Origin: Vondammii sp040505895 | Lineage (GTDB): Bacteria > Pseudomonadota > Gammaproteobacteria > Chromatiales > Chromatiaceae | Direction of reading: 5' to 3' | DNA: 64,000 bases | Assembly: GCA_040505895.1 (NCBI GenBank) | Contig: JBEVXU010000001.1 | Span: 62,001 to 126,000 of the forward strand | Shown here: piece by piece, positions 34,307 to 42,432 of the stretch | How the letters are laid out: each line of letters begins with the position of its first letter | Numbering within the stretch: position 1 is the stretch's first letter | Notes under the pieces: generated by a model | Database searches by the model: none | What the model was told of the DNA's origin: nothing | Seen by the model: the letters and a program-made list of their open reading frames with translations, nothing else | Program-made: the position numbers and the translations under genes

Positions 34307-35488
34307 ATGCCAGACAAAATCAAGCTCACCAAAAGAGCGGTGGATAGTATATCCCCACCAGACACCCCTAACGCATTCAAACAGACCTGGGACAAAGAGA
34401 TACCGGGGTTTGGCCTCCGTGTCACCCACTCCGGCATCAAGTCCTATATCCTCAACTACCGGGCAAAAGGACGGCAGAGGAAATATACCATAGGGCGTCA
34501 TGGCGACTTCACCGCCGATCAAGCCCGGCAAGAAGCCCTAAGGCTCAGGTCAATCATTGCCTCTGGGGGCGACCCTCAAGCAGAGAAGCACCGGGAGAGC
34601 CAGATACCTACCTTTGCCCAGTATGCAGAAGAGTACATAGCCCACATCAAGGCAACCAAAAAGACCTGGAAGCAGGACGAAGCCAAGCTGAATAACCGCA
34701 TACTCCCCAAGTGGGGGAAGATGCGCCTGGATACTCTGACCACCCGCCAGGTTGAAACCCTCCATAACGAGGTTAAAGCTGAAAGGACTCCCGCCACGGC
34801 AAACCGCCATCTTGCCCTGATCAAGCGCTTCCTTAATCTGGCGATACGCTGGGATTACATCGAATCCAACCCCGCCCAATACGTCAAACTTTTCAAAGAG
34901 AACAATGAGCGTACCGCCTGGTTAGATGGCGACCAGATCAGCGCCCTACTGAAAGCATGTAAGGCGCATCCTGATCCCTACGTTTCCACCATCTACCCGT
35001 TTCTACTCTATACCGGCGCACGATCAGGGGAAGCACTGAATGCCAAATGGATCAATATCGATCTGGAGCGGGCTATGTGGCATATCCCCGAGGCCAAAAG
35101 CGGAAAAGGCCGCCATGTTCCCTTAGCACCTCCAGCAGTAGAGCTTCTACAGGGGCTTTCCAGGCAGGAGGATAATCCTTACGTGTTTTGCGGCCATGTT
35201 AAGGGGCAGGCATTGGTCAACGTAGCAAAGCCATGGAAGATCATTAGAGCGGCCGCAAAACTGCCCGAGGATTTCCGTATTCATGATCTGCGACACACCT
35301 TTGCCTCCTGGGGTGTTTCAAACGGTATCGACCTCTATAGTATCCAGACTCTATTAGGCCATGCCTCCTCTCAAATGACCCAACGATATTCACACCTGGC
35401 GGAAGAAGGGATCATGGCCAGCGTCAAGCACATCAGCAGCAGCATGGCACAAGCCCAGAGCGCATCAAAGAGTGGAAAGGATCAATAA
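34307..35488 (+). CDS. P4-type tyrosine integrase of the island
   Basis: A 393-residue protein. The N-terminal arm-binding domain (KLTKRAVDSI, ETWDKEIPGFGLRVTHSGIKSYILNYR) is of the DUF4102/P4 type. A SAM-like core-binding domain follows at about 95-190, then the catalytic domain. Visible catalytic residues are Arg in TGARSGEALNAKW, Lys in EAKSGKGRHVPL, HxxR in IHDLRHTFASWG, His in LLGHASSQMTQRYSHL and the tyrosine in QRYSHL. Its position next to attL and the tRNA-Lys target fits the family. It appears intact and probably drives integration and, with a directionality factor, excision. Confidence 0.93.
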   Translation: MPDKIKLTKRAVDSISPPDTPNAFKQTWDKEIPGFGLRVTHSGIKSYILNYRAKGRQRKYTIGRHGDFTADQARQEALRLRSIIASGGDPQAEKHRESQIPTFAQYAEEYIAHIKATKKTWKQDEAKLNNRILPKWGKMRLDTLTTRQVETLHNEVKAERTPATANRHLALIKRFLNLAIRWDYIESNPAQYVKLFKENNERTAWLDGDQISALLKACKAHPDPYVSTIYPFLLYTGARSGEALNAKWINIDLERAMWHIPEAKSGKGRHVPLAPPAVELLQGLSRQEDNPYVFCGHVKGQALVNVAKPWKIIRAAAKLPEDFRIHDLRHTFASWGVSNGIDLYSIQTLLGHASSQMTQRYSHLAEEGIMASVKHISSSMAQAQSASKSGKDQ

Positions 35489-35489
35489 A

Positions 35490-36329
35490 ATGAAGACTGG
35501 CCTGGAAAACCTGTTAGCGACCAGAAACAAAAAGCGACTATCCATCTCGGATATACACTGGCTCTGGAATACTGAGTTACATCAAAACTCAGGTCATAAG
35601 CCGTATCAGCCGGAAACCGTAACCAGTGGCAATGATTCTGAACATGATGACATGCTAGCTGCATTTGAACGCTTCAAGGATATTTGTAAGCGGGACACCT
35701 GGCTCAATTCTGCAGGGAATAAAGCCAAAGATTCAGATGTGCAGGGGCAACTAATCGCTTTTATCGCGGATGGTCATTTACCCGTATACGAGAGCAAAAA
35801 TCCTGGCACCCCGGCTTCCACACCGGAGGAGCTGAAGGGTGTTAACCTGCCAAGAAAGAGCGCCACCTACTTCATCGACCGTAATGATCTGGGTTGCTTA
35901 CTAGTTGAGCATGGCCGGTCACTTCCCAGTTTTTGGTATGCCCCCGCAGAAGAGGCTATTTTTCAAGATCGGCTGAAACGACAAGCCGACGCCGGGATAA
36001 GTGAAAGGCACCACATGGAAACACTTATCGAGGAGAACAGGAAGCTGAAAGCGGAGCTGAACAATGCGCGCCCATTCATGGATACAGAACACCCGTTTTT
36101 CTCAGTCGAGTTAGAGGCTGCGGTTGAGGCTTGGTTGGTTCACTATTCTGATAAAGAGCCAAACTATCCTGCACTTGCGAAGAGGCCGAAGCTGGAAAAC
36201 TGGCTAAAGGAAAATCGGCCAAAAGTAGCATTGAAAGATACCGGTCTGCCTAACGTTAATGCTCTTGAGCGAATCTCAAAAATTGCCAACCCTGCTAAAG
36301 CGGGCGGTCGCCCAAGAAAAGGACGCTAA
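35490..36329 (+). CDS. Hypothetical island protein
   Basis: Start at ATG 35490 with GGAAAGGA upstream; this is one base after the integrase stop, so coupling is likely. It has about 279 residues, is soluble and mostly helical, with a central NGxxxG-free region and a coiled segment (HHMETLIEENRKLKAELNNAR). The basic end KAGGRPRKGR resembles AT-hook-like or nuclear-type DNA contacts. I do not recognise a family. Similar-sized proteins often follow P4-type integrases in islands, but the role is unknown. Confidence 0.7.
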   Translation: MKTGLENLLATRNKKRLSISDIHWLWNTELHQNSGHKPYQPETVTSGNDSEHDDMLAAFERFKDICKRDTWLNSAGNKAKDSDVQGQLIAFIADGHLPVYESKNPGTPASTPEELKGVNLPRKSATYFIDRNDLGCLLVEHGRSLPSFWYAPAEEAIFQDRLKRQADAGISERHHMETLIEENRKLKAELNNARPFMDTEHPFFSVELEAAVEAWLVHYSDKEPNYPALAKRPKLENWLKENRPKVALKDTGLPNVNALERISKIANPAKAGGRPRKGR

Positions 36330-36511
36330 AAAGCGTAATTACTCCTCCCTCCTTTTTCAGACTCTTAACTATCTGATTTATATAGAATTAGATCTCTCGC
36401 ATACATCGTTTTAAAAAGGGGACCCCCTTTTTTTTTGAAACCCCACCCCCTGTTTCAGTCCACAATGATTAGCAATTCTTTGTCTCAAGCATTAGCAGCT
36501 GGGACAAAGAA

Positions 36512-36745
36512 ATGGTTAACAATTCAATAGATAGACTTCTTACAGAACTCGAAGCCTCGGAGATTATAGGCTTCTCAAAAAATACCCTGCGCGCATGGCG
36601 TGTATCTGGGCGTACCAACAAAATGACACCTCCATCCTTTATCAAGTGTGGCAGGGCTGTTAGGTATCGCCTCTCAGACCTCCAGGCCTGGATGGAGGGC
36701 CAAATCACCCTGCGCACCACCAGTGACCCTGGGGCGGAAGCATGA
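36512..36745 (+). CDS. AlpA/HTH_17-type regulator or excisionase
   Basis: A 77-residue protein with a MerR-like helix-turn-helix: LLTELEASEIIGFSKNTLRAWRVSGR, then PSFIKCGRAVRYRLSDLQAWMEGQ. This LT--EAA--L-VS--TLR-WR ... G--VRY---DL--W pattern is the AlpA/excisionase signature. Such proteins act as recombination directionality factors or activators of island replication. Its stop overlaps the start of the HUH replication gene (ATGA), so the two are co-translated. Confidence 0.88.
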   Translation: MVNNSIDRLLTELEASEIIGFSKNTLRAWRVSGRTNKMTPPSFIKCGRAVRYRLSDLQAWMEGQITLRTTSDPGAEA

Positions 36746-38160
36746 GCGCAGCGAGTGCCGCCCCTAGTCTAGTCAGAGGCTCCAAAAGTTCAACAGGGGC
36801 TTTTGAAACCGATATCGATGAACTCAACGATGTTTTGAGTGCATCGGCGGAATTCGACAGGGAAGAAGGCCAGGACGCGGATTATTACCCCCATGAATGG
36901 CAGCAGCAAGACTTCCCCGAAGCGCCGGGGCGCATGTTCTGCGAATACGAACGGGATGAAATACAGTCAGGTAAATATATCTCGATCGAGTGTGAACAGT
37001 GGCGCGGAATTGAGAGAACGACCGAGGGCTTGCACTTCACCCCGTTAAACCCTGAGCTGGCAGTCTGGAAAGCGGCAGTAGTGGTCGAGGGCCGAGCTGG
37101 AAAAGCACCACCACCCCAGGTGGGGGATCGGTGGACAAAGCGCCTATCGGACCGGGGGAAAAAACAGATCGAGCATAGCGCGCTCTATCTCCACAAAACC
37201 GGGCAAGGCTACAGGACGTTTTTAACCCTCACAATGCGCCCTGAGTGGCGGGCGCAAGTCGAGAAATGGGATCAGATGGAGCGAGGGGAAGAGGGCCGCT
37301 CCACTATAGGCCGCTTGGCTACGGAGTTTACCAACACCCTACAGCAACGCTATAGGAACGGAAAAACATTTGACGGTCACTATAGAAGGCACGGAAAACA
37401 GAAAACAGGTGGCGGCTACAGCTCAAAAAATGGATGGGTTGCAGCCTGGAACAAGTCCGCCAAATGGACACCGATAATATGGCGGGAGGGGTTCAAAATT
37501 CCTGCCCAGCGGCAACCATTCAAGTTTGTCTGGGTAATAGAAAACCCTGAAAACGAAAGTGGTGAGAGAAACCCACACATTCACCTGCTGATGAATTGGC
37601 ACGTAAAGCTTGACCAGTTCCATGCTTGGGCTGGGTGGATAGAAAGAACCTGGGGGAAGGGGTGGGCCAAGCTGGAGCGTATCAAAAAGCCAGCGGCTGC
37701 AGCCCATTACATGGCTAAGGCAGCCAATTACCTGACCAAGGGGAGCGAGGGAAAGCAGGGGCCGGTGCGAGGTAATCGTTATTCTGTGGCGCGAGATGCT
37801 AGGGCACCTAAGGCGCGCTTTATCGGCCACTACTGGACAGAAAGAATATGGGAAGTTTTGCAGGCTGGACGAGAAATGACTTCCGAAAAAAGAAATAAGA
37901 AAATCTGGTTTCACAAATACGGAATGGGGGCCAACTGCCGAAAAATGTGGGGTTCCTTCTGGCAGGCACTAAAAAAAGATGGTGTAAAGTTGGGGCCACC
38001 ACTGCCCGGTCTTCATGCGGTGCGCTTTTGTAATGCTGGTGCCGCTTTGTTACGAAAAAAGTTCGATTGGAAATCGCATTATATTAATACGTTTTTTGAA
38101 GATGCTGAAAGCATGCTGGAAGGCTCAAGTAACTGGGAGCCTGTAACGGCTTATGGGTAA
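36742..38160 (+). CDS. HUH-endonuclease replication initiator
   Basis: A 472-residue protein with the three rolling-circle Rep motifs in order: FLTLTMRPEW (motif I, about 155-165), NPHIHLLMNW (motif II, HUH, about 278-287) and HYMAKAANYLTK (motif III, catalytic Tyr and Lys, about 325-336). The N-terminal 100 residues are acidic and disordered. It would nick a double-stranded origin and stay joined to the 5' end. Its presence indicates that the island replicates as a circle after excision, as in some satellite phages and plasmid-like elements. A cluster of ATGCTATAGGGT motifs lies directly downstream. Confidence 0.87.
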   Translation: MSAASAAPSLVRGSKSSTGAFETDIDELNDVLSASAEFDREEGQDADYYPHEWQQQDFPEAPGRMFCEYERDEIQSGKYISIECEQWRGIERTTEGLHFTPLNPELAVWKAAVVVEGRAGKAPPPQVGDRWTKRLSDRGKKQIEHSALYLHKTGQGYRTFLTLTMRPEWRAQVEKWDQMERGEEGRSTIGRLATEFTNTLQQRYRNGKTFDGHYRRHGKQKTGGGYSSKNGWVAAWNKSAKWTPIIWREGFKIPAQRQPFKFVWVIENPENESGERNPHIHLLMNWHVKLDQFHAWAGWIERTWGKGWAKLERIKKPAAAAHYMAKAANYLTKGSEGKQGPVRGNRYSVARDARAPKARFIGHYWTERIWEVLQAGREMTSEKRNKKIWFHKYGMGANCRKMWGSFWQALKKDGVKLGPPLPGLHAVRFCNAGAALLRKKFDWKSHYINTFFEDAESMLEGSSNWEPVTAYG

Positions 38161-38214
38161 CTGGAAGGAGGATTTGAGTTATACCAATAACGGCACGAAA
38201 TCCTAGAATGAGGA

Positions 38215-38294
38215 ATGCTATAGGGTTGTTATACCCTATAGTGTATGAGGTACTATTTCTCAAGATATCCTGAAGGATGCTATAGCTATAGGGT
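38215..38294. repeat. ATGCTATAGGGT motif cluster, left group
   Basis: ATGCTATAGGGT at 38215-38226 is followed by ACCCTATAG (38233-38241, inverted), ATGCTATAG (38278-38286) and CTATAGGGT (38286-38294). The motif recurs in the right group after the GIY-YIG gene. The spacing is irregular. Operator, iteron or origin roles are all possible; closeness to the HUH gene favours an origin. Confidence 0.65.
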
Positions 38295-38426
38295 TCGGCT
38301 AACTGCTTTAGCATAGCTATGACTCATGAAAGGTCAGATGAATTAGAATTCAGGCATTAGCTCGCCAACTTGTAGCTGTATTGCATACATACATTTCAGA
38401 TAGTATCCGCATACTAAGTGCCATGC

Positions 38427-39323
38427 ATGAACCTGGACAAAAAGATGAACCTAAACGATCTGTTAGTGAAAAATGAGATAGACCCCAAAACGGTCATTGT
38501 CCTTCGTCACCGCCCAAAAGAACCTGAATTACGGAAGATTCTCCCTTGGCTAGCATCGGAGCGCCCTGATTTGTATAACGCTTACCAGCAATCACAAGCA
38601 CCAGGATTAGAATCATCAATGGATCGATTGAAAGGCACTGGCTACATTGCTTCATTCATTGAGTACGGCACAAACAAAGCTATATTTGTAGGTTTGTATA
38701 CGATTGAGGGTGCTACCCGTGTAGGTCAAAAGCAGTTTTGGGCTATCCCTGAGAATGCTGAGTTATATGCCAGAAAAATGATTGGGGCTGACTTTGAAAA
38801 GCGTGGTTCACTGCTATGGTTTGACCTCCAACTGACCGATATCCTAGCTGATTGGAAAGGCAAGCTGATTATCCATATTTCCCCCGGCCGTGCATGGTAC
38901 AGACGCGCTCATACCAACGACATGCCTATTTTGGCAATCTTAGAAGACAATTCGTTGGCTGAGAAAATGCCAGAATGGGATGAGTTGATTCTATCTTGGG
39001 AGGAACTGGCCGTTATACCTGACTCATGGAAGAAGGCACTCTTGCAGTGGAGAGGGATCTATTTTATTTTTGATGAATCTGACGGCAAGGGATATGTGGG
39101 ATCAGCCTATGGAGACGATAATCTGCTTGGTCGCTGGCTGACCTACCAATCTACAGGCCATGGAGGTAATAAATTACTCAAGAAGCGTGACCCAAGAAAT
39201 TTTAAGTTCAGCATACTTCAGCGCGTTTCACCCGATATGGAACCACACGATGTGATTAACATTGAATCGACATGGAAAGAGCGATTGCACACTAGGCAGC
39301 CGTTTGGCCTGAATGATAATTAG
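38427..39323 (+). CDS. GIY-YIG nuclease-family protein
   Basis: ATG 38427 is used; GTG 38418 and ATG 38445 are alternatives and no strong ribosome site decides. The product has about 298 residues. Residues 1-205 form an N-terminal domain I do not recognise (FWAIPENAELYARKMIGADF, KLIIHISPGRAWYRRAHTND). The C-terminal 90 residues have the GIY-YIG fold: WRGIYFIFDESDGKGYVGSAYG, RWLTYQSTGHGGNKLL and a terminal ESTWKERL glutamate. This arrangement occurs in restriction-like and mobile-element nucleases. It is bracketed by ATGCTATAGGGT clusters, suggesting tight regulation or an origin context. Confidence 0.82.
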   Translation: MNLDKKMNLNDLLVKNEIDPKTVIVLRHRPKEPELRKILPWLASERPDLYNAYQQSQAPGLESSMDRLKGTGYIASFIEYGTNKAIFVGLYTIEGATRVGQKQFWAIPENAELYARKMIGADFEKRGSLLWFDLQLTDILADWKGKLIIHISPGRAWYRRAHTNDMPILAILEDNSLAEKMPEWDELILSWEELAVIPDSWKKALLQWRGIYFIFDESDGKGYVGSAYGDDNLLGRWLTYQSTGHGGNKLLKKRDPRNFKFSILQRVSPDMEPHDVINIESTWKERLHTRQPFGLNDN

Positions 39324-39352
39324 ATTCCCTAGCTATGCTTTTATGCTCAGAA

Positions 39353-39414
39353 ACCCTATAGCATCGATAGAATAATTATAGACAATGCTATAGGGTCATT
39401 TGACGCTATAGCAT
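39353..39414. repeat. ATGCTATAGGGT motif cluster, right group
   Basis: ACCCTATAGCAT (39353-39364) and ATGCTATAGGGT (39385-39396) form a perfect 12-bp inverted repeat with a 20-base loop. A further CTATAGCAT lies at 39406-39414. It is the same motif as at 38215-38294, so the GIY-YIG gene sits between two clusters. Confidence 0.7.
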
Positions 39415-39596
39415 CAGATAAAACTACTGACTGCAGGCAAGATCATACTAACTTGGAGTTCTGTCAATAACTGTACGCCAGAACCACCTGACAATTCATA
39501 ACCTCTGATTCCAACAGGTCATCTAGGCTGATTATCATCTTTTTACAGTTCCTACTATAAAATCCTTGATGGAATTCCGAGTACGACTCAAGCGGT
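39415..39596. other. Junction between GIY-YIG gene and cassette array
   Basis: About 180 bases lie between the right ATGCTATAGGGT cluster and the first attC site. I see no gene, no integron integrase and no attI-like site here. It is the left end of the cassette array. Confidence 0.4.
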
Positions 39597-39645
39597 AATT
39601 AACGTTAGGCTCAGGGGCGACGTCCCTTGGAGCCTTTTGTTAGAT
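39597..39645 (-). other. Integron attC site 1
   Basis: Read on the minus strand it opens with ATCTAAC (R'', perfect RYYYAAC) and closes with GTTAATT (R', one mismatch to GTTRRRY). The interior is an imperfect palindrome (GGCTCCAAGGG ... CCCCTGAGCC). At 49 bp it is near the short end for attC. The 3' end of the 65-residue gene runs into it. Confidence 0.7.
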
Positions 39646-39808
39646 GCTTTTCTGACGATGCAAAAACCTCATCAATAGCTAAATATTCTTTTGAACTTTC
39701 CTTAAATACTGTTCTAAATACGCTAGTGATTTCAGATGACTCTAAATCTCTAATTTTTGCGTCTGATGACAACTCTTTAAACAATACTGATTCATTGTCT
39801 TTTAACAT
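39611..39808 (-). CDS. Small cassette-encoded hypothetical protein
   Basis: A 65-residue charged protein (MLKDNESVLFKELSSDAKIRDLE, EVFASSEKHLTKGSKGRRP). Its start overlaps the 3' end of the upstream cassette gene by 17 bases, so they are coupled and share one cassette. The final residues are encoded by the attC site itself, as is common for cassettes. No family recognised. Its low G+C differs from the core genome. Confidence 0.55.
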   Translation of the reverse strand: MLKDNESVLFKELSSDAKIRDLESSEITSVFRTVFKESSKEYLAIDEVFASSEKHLTKGSKGRRP

Positions 39809-40370
39809 GATTTTCCTTTATACAAACATTATTGATTTTCACTGATTTTATGTTTGTTTTTTCAATCTCATTATGAAAGACCATAAGATTGACTTTGATG
39901 TTGTTTAATGCCTCGTTCTTTTTGTCTGATTCCCCCTTTTTCAGGGCATCTATTTCTAATTGTATTTTCTCATTTTCAAGGTGAAGTTTATCGACCTCAA
40001 GGAGTGATTTGTAACCGGTAATTCCGCCCATTAATACTGTACCAGCCAGCGACATGGCGGCAGCCCATTCTGGTATAACTAATACTGGCTCATCTTCACT
40101 GTTCCTATCAAATCTTGGTATTACCCCTTTGCCTAACTTGAATTGACTAAAAATTGAGCCGCCGGTATGAATCTCTTCAACTAGAAACTCAGGTGATAAA
40201 AACAAAAATCTTTCATCTTCGATGCGAAGCAAAATTTCATCAGCATTCAATATTCTTGTAATTTCTAATGCTATATTCTCAACAGAGGTCAAAATAGTAC
40301 AGTACTGCCGGACACTCAAAGCGTCATAGTCAATATAGAGACCAATCGCATTTTCTTCGCTATTGTTCAT
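39792..40370 (-). CDS. Cassette-encoded membrane protein with coiled coil, unknown function
   Basis: Start at ATG 40370 (MNNSEENAI) follows AAAGGAAGG; an ATG 15 bases earlier lies in the attC core GTTAGATG and is also possible. It has about 192 residues. Residues 1-90 are acidic and soluble-looking, a hydrophobic segment at about 98-118 (EWAAAMSLAGTVLMGGITGY) is a probable membrane helix, and a coiled coil follows (LLEVDKLHLENEKIQLEIDALKKG). No domain recognised. It forms a two-gene cassette with the 65-residue gene. A defence or toxin role would be in keeping with many cassettes but is only speculation. Confidence 0.65.
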   Translation of the reverse strand: MNNSEENAIGLYIDYDALSVRQYCTILTSVENIALEITRILNADEILLRIEDERFLFLSPEFLVEEIHTGGSIFSQFKLGKGVIPRFDRNSEDEPVLVIPEWAAAMSLAGTVLMGGITGYKSLLEVDKLHLENEKIQLEIDALKKGESDKKNEALNNIKVNLMVFHNEIEKTNIKSVKINNVCIKENHVKRQ

Positions 40371-40383
40371 GTCCTTCCTTTTC

Positions 40384-40492
40384 ATCTAACGTCAAGCGTA
40401 ACGCCATGTTAACCTGCGCGCGTTAGCGCGTCCGAGCGAGGTACGAGCGATGTACGAGCGATGTACGAGCGATGTTTAACATTTTGTTAGGG
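40384..40492 (-). other. Integron attC site 2, with internal triple repeat
   Basis: On the minus strand it runs from CCCTAAC to GTTAGAT (R', perfect GTTRRRY), 109 bp. It contains an extended imperfect palindrome and, in its stem, three tandem copies of GTACGAGCGAT (plus-strand sense, about 40441-40474). It closes the two-gene GTPase cassette. Confidence 0.8.
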
Positions 40493-41383
40493 CTATTTAG
40501 GCAGTACACCTTTTAGAACTTCATTTGCACCAATGCGAATACTAGTTTTTGGATCCTTCTTCAAGGAGCTGCTAAAAACCAAGTTGAATTTAGATGACTC
40601 ATATTTAAAATATTGTATTAGATCACCGAACTCCTTGGTTAGTCTGTCCTCAATCCCGCTCAAGGAGGATTTTTCTTTTTCTGCTTGTATTCTAGAATTA
40701 ATATCATTACCGATTTCAAAATCAAAAAGGTCACACTTAGAAAATACAAGCACTATAGGTTTATTCCGCAACTCGCGAATGCCATCGTAATGGTGATCTT
40801 TGAGCTTTTGCCAAGCCGCCCTAAATGAACTTGTTAATTGAGCTACGTATTCAATAGATTTGTTTTCATTTATTAATTTTTCAGAATCTATAACGAATAT
40901 AAATGCGTCAGCATTTAGTACCCATTTGAAATAGGGTAGTTTGTGAAGCCACTGGGCATCCTTACTAGATAGCTCTTCACTATCCTCACCAGGAAAATCG
41001 CCGATTTCTATTTTGTAGCGTTTTGAAAACAATCCTTTTCCTGTAATCATCTCGGCTCTGTACGCAAACAAATCTTGGTCTGTTGTTGCTCCTAACTCTT
41101 TGCCACTCTCCAGCCTAGCGATATCATCATTGACCTTGCTTATTGTTTCCTCACCTCTAGGTGTGATCGATATGCTTTGTATTTTTCGAGAAAATATTTC
41201 TGAAAATAGTGCTGTGATTAATGTTGTCTTTCCTGATCTAGGATAGCCAATAACGGCAACATTATGAGCAACAGGAAGTTTCCTTCTCGCTACAAGTGAG
41301 AAATAAAATGTAACAACTAGAGAAAATAATGCGCCTATTGCACCGGGGATAATTGAATCAGAGAATCCATTAAATAAGCTCAT
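40493..41383 (-). CDS. Membrane-anchored P-loop GTPase, cassette-encoded
   Basis: A 296-residue protein. A hydrophobic helix at about 11-31 anchors it. The GTPase core follows: G1/Walker A GYPRSGKTT at about 46-54, G3 DFPGED near 138, and G4 SKCD (for N/TKxD) near 224. A hydrophobic strand, ADAFIFVIDSEKL, supports a TRAFAC-class fold. Small GTPases of this type occur in bacterial conflict and membrane-signalling systems; I cannot name the subfamily. Its start overlaps the stop of the upstream membrane-protein gene (ATGA), so they are a coupled pair within one integron cassette. Confidence 0.8.
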   Translation of the reverse strand: MSLFNGFSDSIIPGAIGALFSLVVTFYFSLVARRKLPVAHNVAVIGYPRSGKTTLITALFSEIFSRKIQSISITPRGEETISKVNDDIARLESGKELGATTDQDLFAYRAEMITGKGLFSKRYKIEIGDFPGEDSEELSSKDAQWLHKLPYFKWVLNADAFIFVIDSEKLINENKSIEYVAQLTSSFRAAWQKLKDHHYDGIRELRNKPIVLVFSKCDLFDFEIGNDINSRIQAEKEKSSLSGIEDRLTKEFGDLIQYFKYESSKFNLVFSSSLKKDPKTSIRIGANEVLKGVLPK

Positions 41384-41835
41384 AGTGCTGTCCTCAGTTT
41401 GAAGCTTTGCTGAGCATAAATAGAGAACAATATTGGAACCGATGCTCCTATTAGAATAAATGTATCAAATGCAGTTTTTACTGCATAAACCCCAGATGGG
41501 TTAGATTTTTCTATTAATGCACCTAGAAGAATTACCGCTCCGAACAAAACAAATGATGCTATAGCTAGCCCTGAAAATACGTGAGCAGTTCCTACCATTC
41601 TTTCTGTTTCTTCCTCACTTGGAATTATTCTGTTGTGTGTCATCAAGCTCTGACTTACAAAAAGACAAAGAAGCCCTGACGACATCGCCAAGGTGGGACT
41701 ACTGAACGTGTTCCATGAGATAGATACATTAAAAACAAGGTATCTTATAACTCCCTCGATTAAGAAGGGTACTAGCGGAAACGCAATATGCACCATAAAC
41801 CATGCGAATGATGAAGGTTTCCTATCAGTAGACAT
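41380..41835 (-). CDS. Four-helix membrane protein, partner of the cassette GTPase
   Basis: A 151-residue protein with four predicted membrane helices: about 11-33 (FAWFMVHIAFPLVPFLIEGVI), 45-62, 82-106 (VFSGLAIASFVLFGAVILLGAL) and 120-142 (FDTFILIGASVPILFSIYA). The loops are short, and one acidic loop (IIPSEEETERM) lies between helices 2 and 3. No family recognised. It is first in a two-gene cassette, with the GTPase gene overlapping its end by four bases. A membrane effector controlled by the GTPase is a reasonable hypothesis. Confidence 0.75.
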   Translation of the reverse strand: MSTDRKPSSFAWFMVHIAFPLVPFLIEGVIRYLVFNVSISWNTFSSPTLAMSSGLLCLFVSQSLMTHNRIIPSEEETERMVGTAHVFSGLAIASFVLFGAVILLGALIEKSNPSGVYAVKTAFDTFILIGASVPILFSIYAQQSFKLRTAL

Positions 41836-41862
41836 AATTCCCTCTTTCCATATTATTCGTTG

Positions 41863-41928
41863 CCCTAACGCTTGAGTTAACTTGACGGCGCGTTTTGTGC
41901 GCCGGTCAAGTTGGACGAATTGTTAGAA
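41863..41928 (-). other. Integron attC site 3 (best example)
   Basis: 66 bp. On the minus strand it runs from TTCTAAC to GTTAGGG with a long palindrome: CCAACTTGACCGGCGC pairs with GCGCCGTCAAGTT around an ACAAAAC loop. This is the classic VCR/attC architecture with R''-L'' and L'-R' boxes. The last codons of the upstream cassette gene lie inside it. Confidence 0.9.
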
Positions 41929-42356
41929 GTTGCTTTCTTGAAGCAGTACTCCTTCATCATTGTTTCGACCATAAATCCTTTATTAGATGAGATTAACTCA
42001 TTTATTCCTGAAGATAGATAACTCGCTTTTTCATGATAATCAGTAGCGTCTTCAAAATGATCAAAATATGCCTGCGGGAGAATTAGCGAATTTGTATTTG
42101 TGTAAGCCGTGTATAAATCTTTTATAGCGTATTCGGATAGATTGTATGAAATACGGCCTCCTCTTTCTTTCATTCTTCCAATGCATTCGCTGACCAAAGC
42201 CTGTTGTTCATCAGAATAAGTGCTTTCTATTGACTGCGTCTCGCCAGACAGTGGATCGGTTGTGAAAAAGTTGTACTCAATTCCTAGGAGCAACACTCCA
42301 GATATTACTGCGACGACTATTGGTATTAGGACATACTGTGAGGCGAATTTGATCAT
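41877..42356 (-). CDS. Single-helix membrane-anchored cassette protein
   Basis: A 159-residue protein. An N-terminal membrane helix at about 8-26 (YVLIPIVVAVISGVLLLGI) precedes a soluble, probably periplasmic, helical domain (QQALVSECIGRMKERGGRISYNLSEYAIKDLYTAY, ASYLSSGINELISSNKGFM). No family recognised. The final residues (SSNLTGAQNAPSS) are encoded by the attC site, so the gene ends inside its recombination site. It is the only gene of its cassette. Confidence 0.65.
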   Translation of the reverse strand: MIKFASQYVLIPIVVAVISGVLLLGIEYNFFTTDPLSGETQSIESTYSDEQQALVSECIGRMKERGGRISYNLSEYAIKDLYTAYTNTNSLILPQAYFDHFEDATDYHEKASYLSSGINELISSNKGFMVETMMKEYCFKKATSNNSSNLTGAQNAPSS

Positions 42357-42363
42357 TGTTTAC

Positions 42364-42432
42364 TTCTAACGCCGCCATAATTGGCTGGCTGGAGCGCAGC
42401 GTAAGGCAGTCAAATTGATTGCTTTGTTAAAT
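42364..42432 (-). other. Integron attC site 4
   Basis: 69 bp. On the minus strand it runs from ATTTAAC (perfect RYYYAAC) to GTTAGAA (one mismatch), with an imperfect palindromic core (CAATTTGACTGCCTTACGC ... CCAATTATGGCG). The TAA stop of the upstream gene is part of the first box. Confidence 0.8.

Noticed and set aside
37423..37914. 163-codon minus-strand frame
   Set aside because: Antisense of the HUH initiator whose three motifs are clear.
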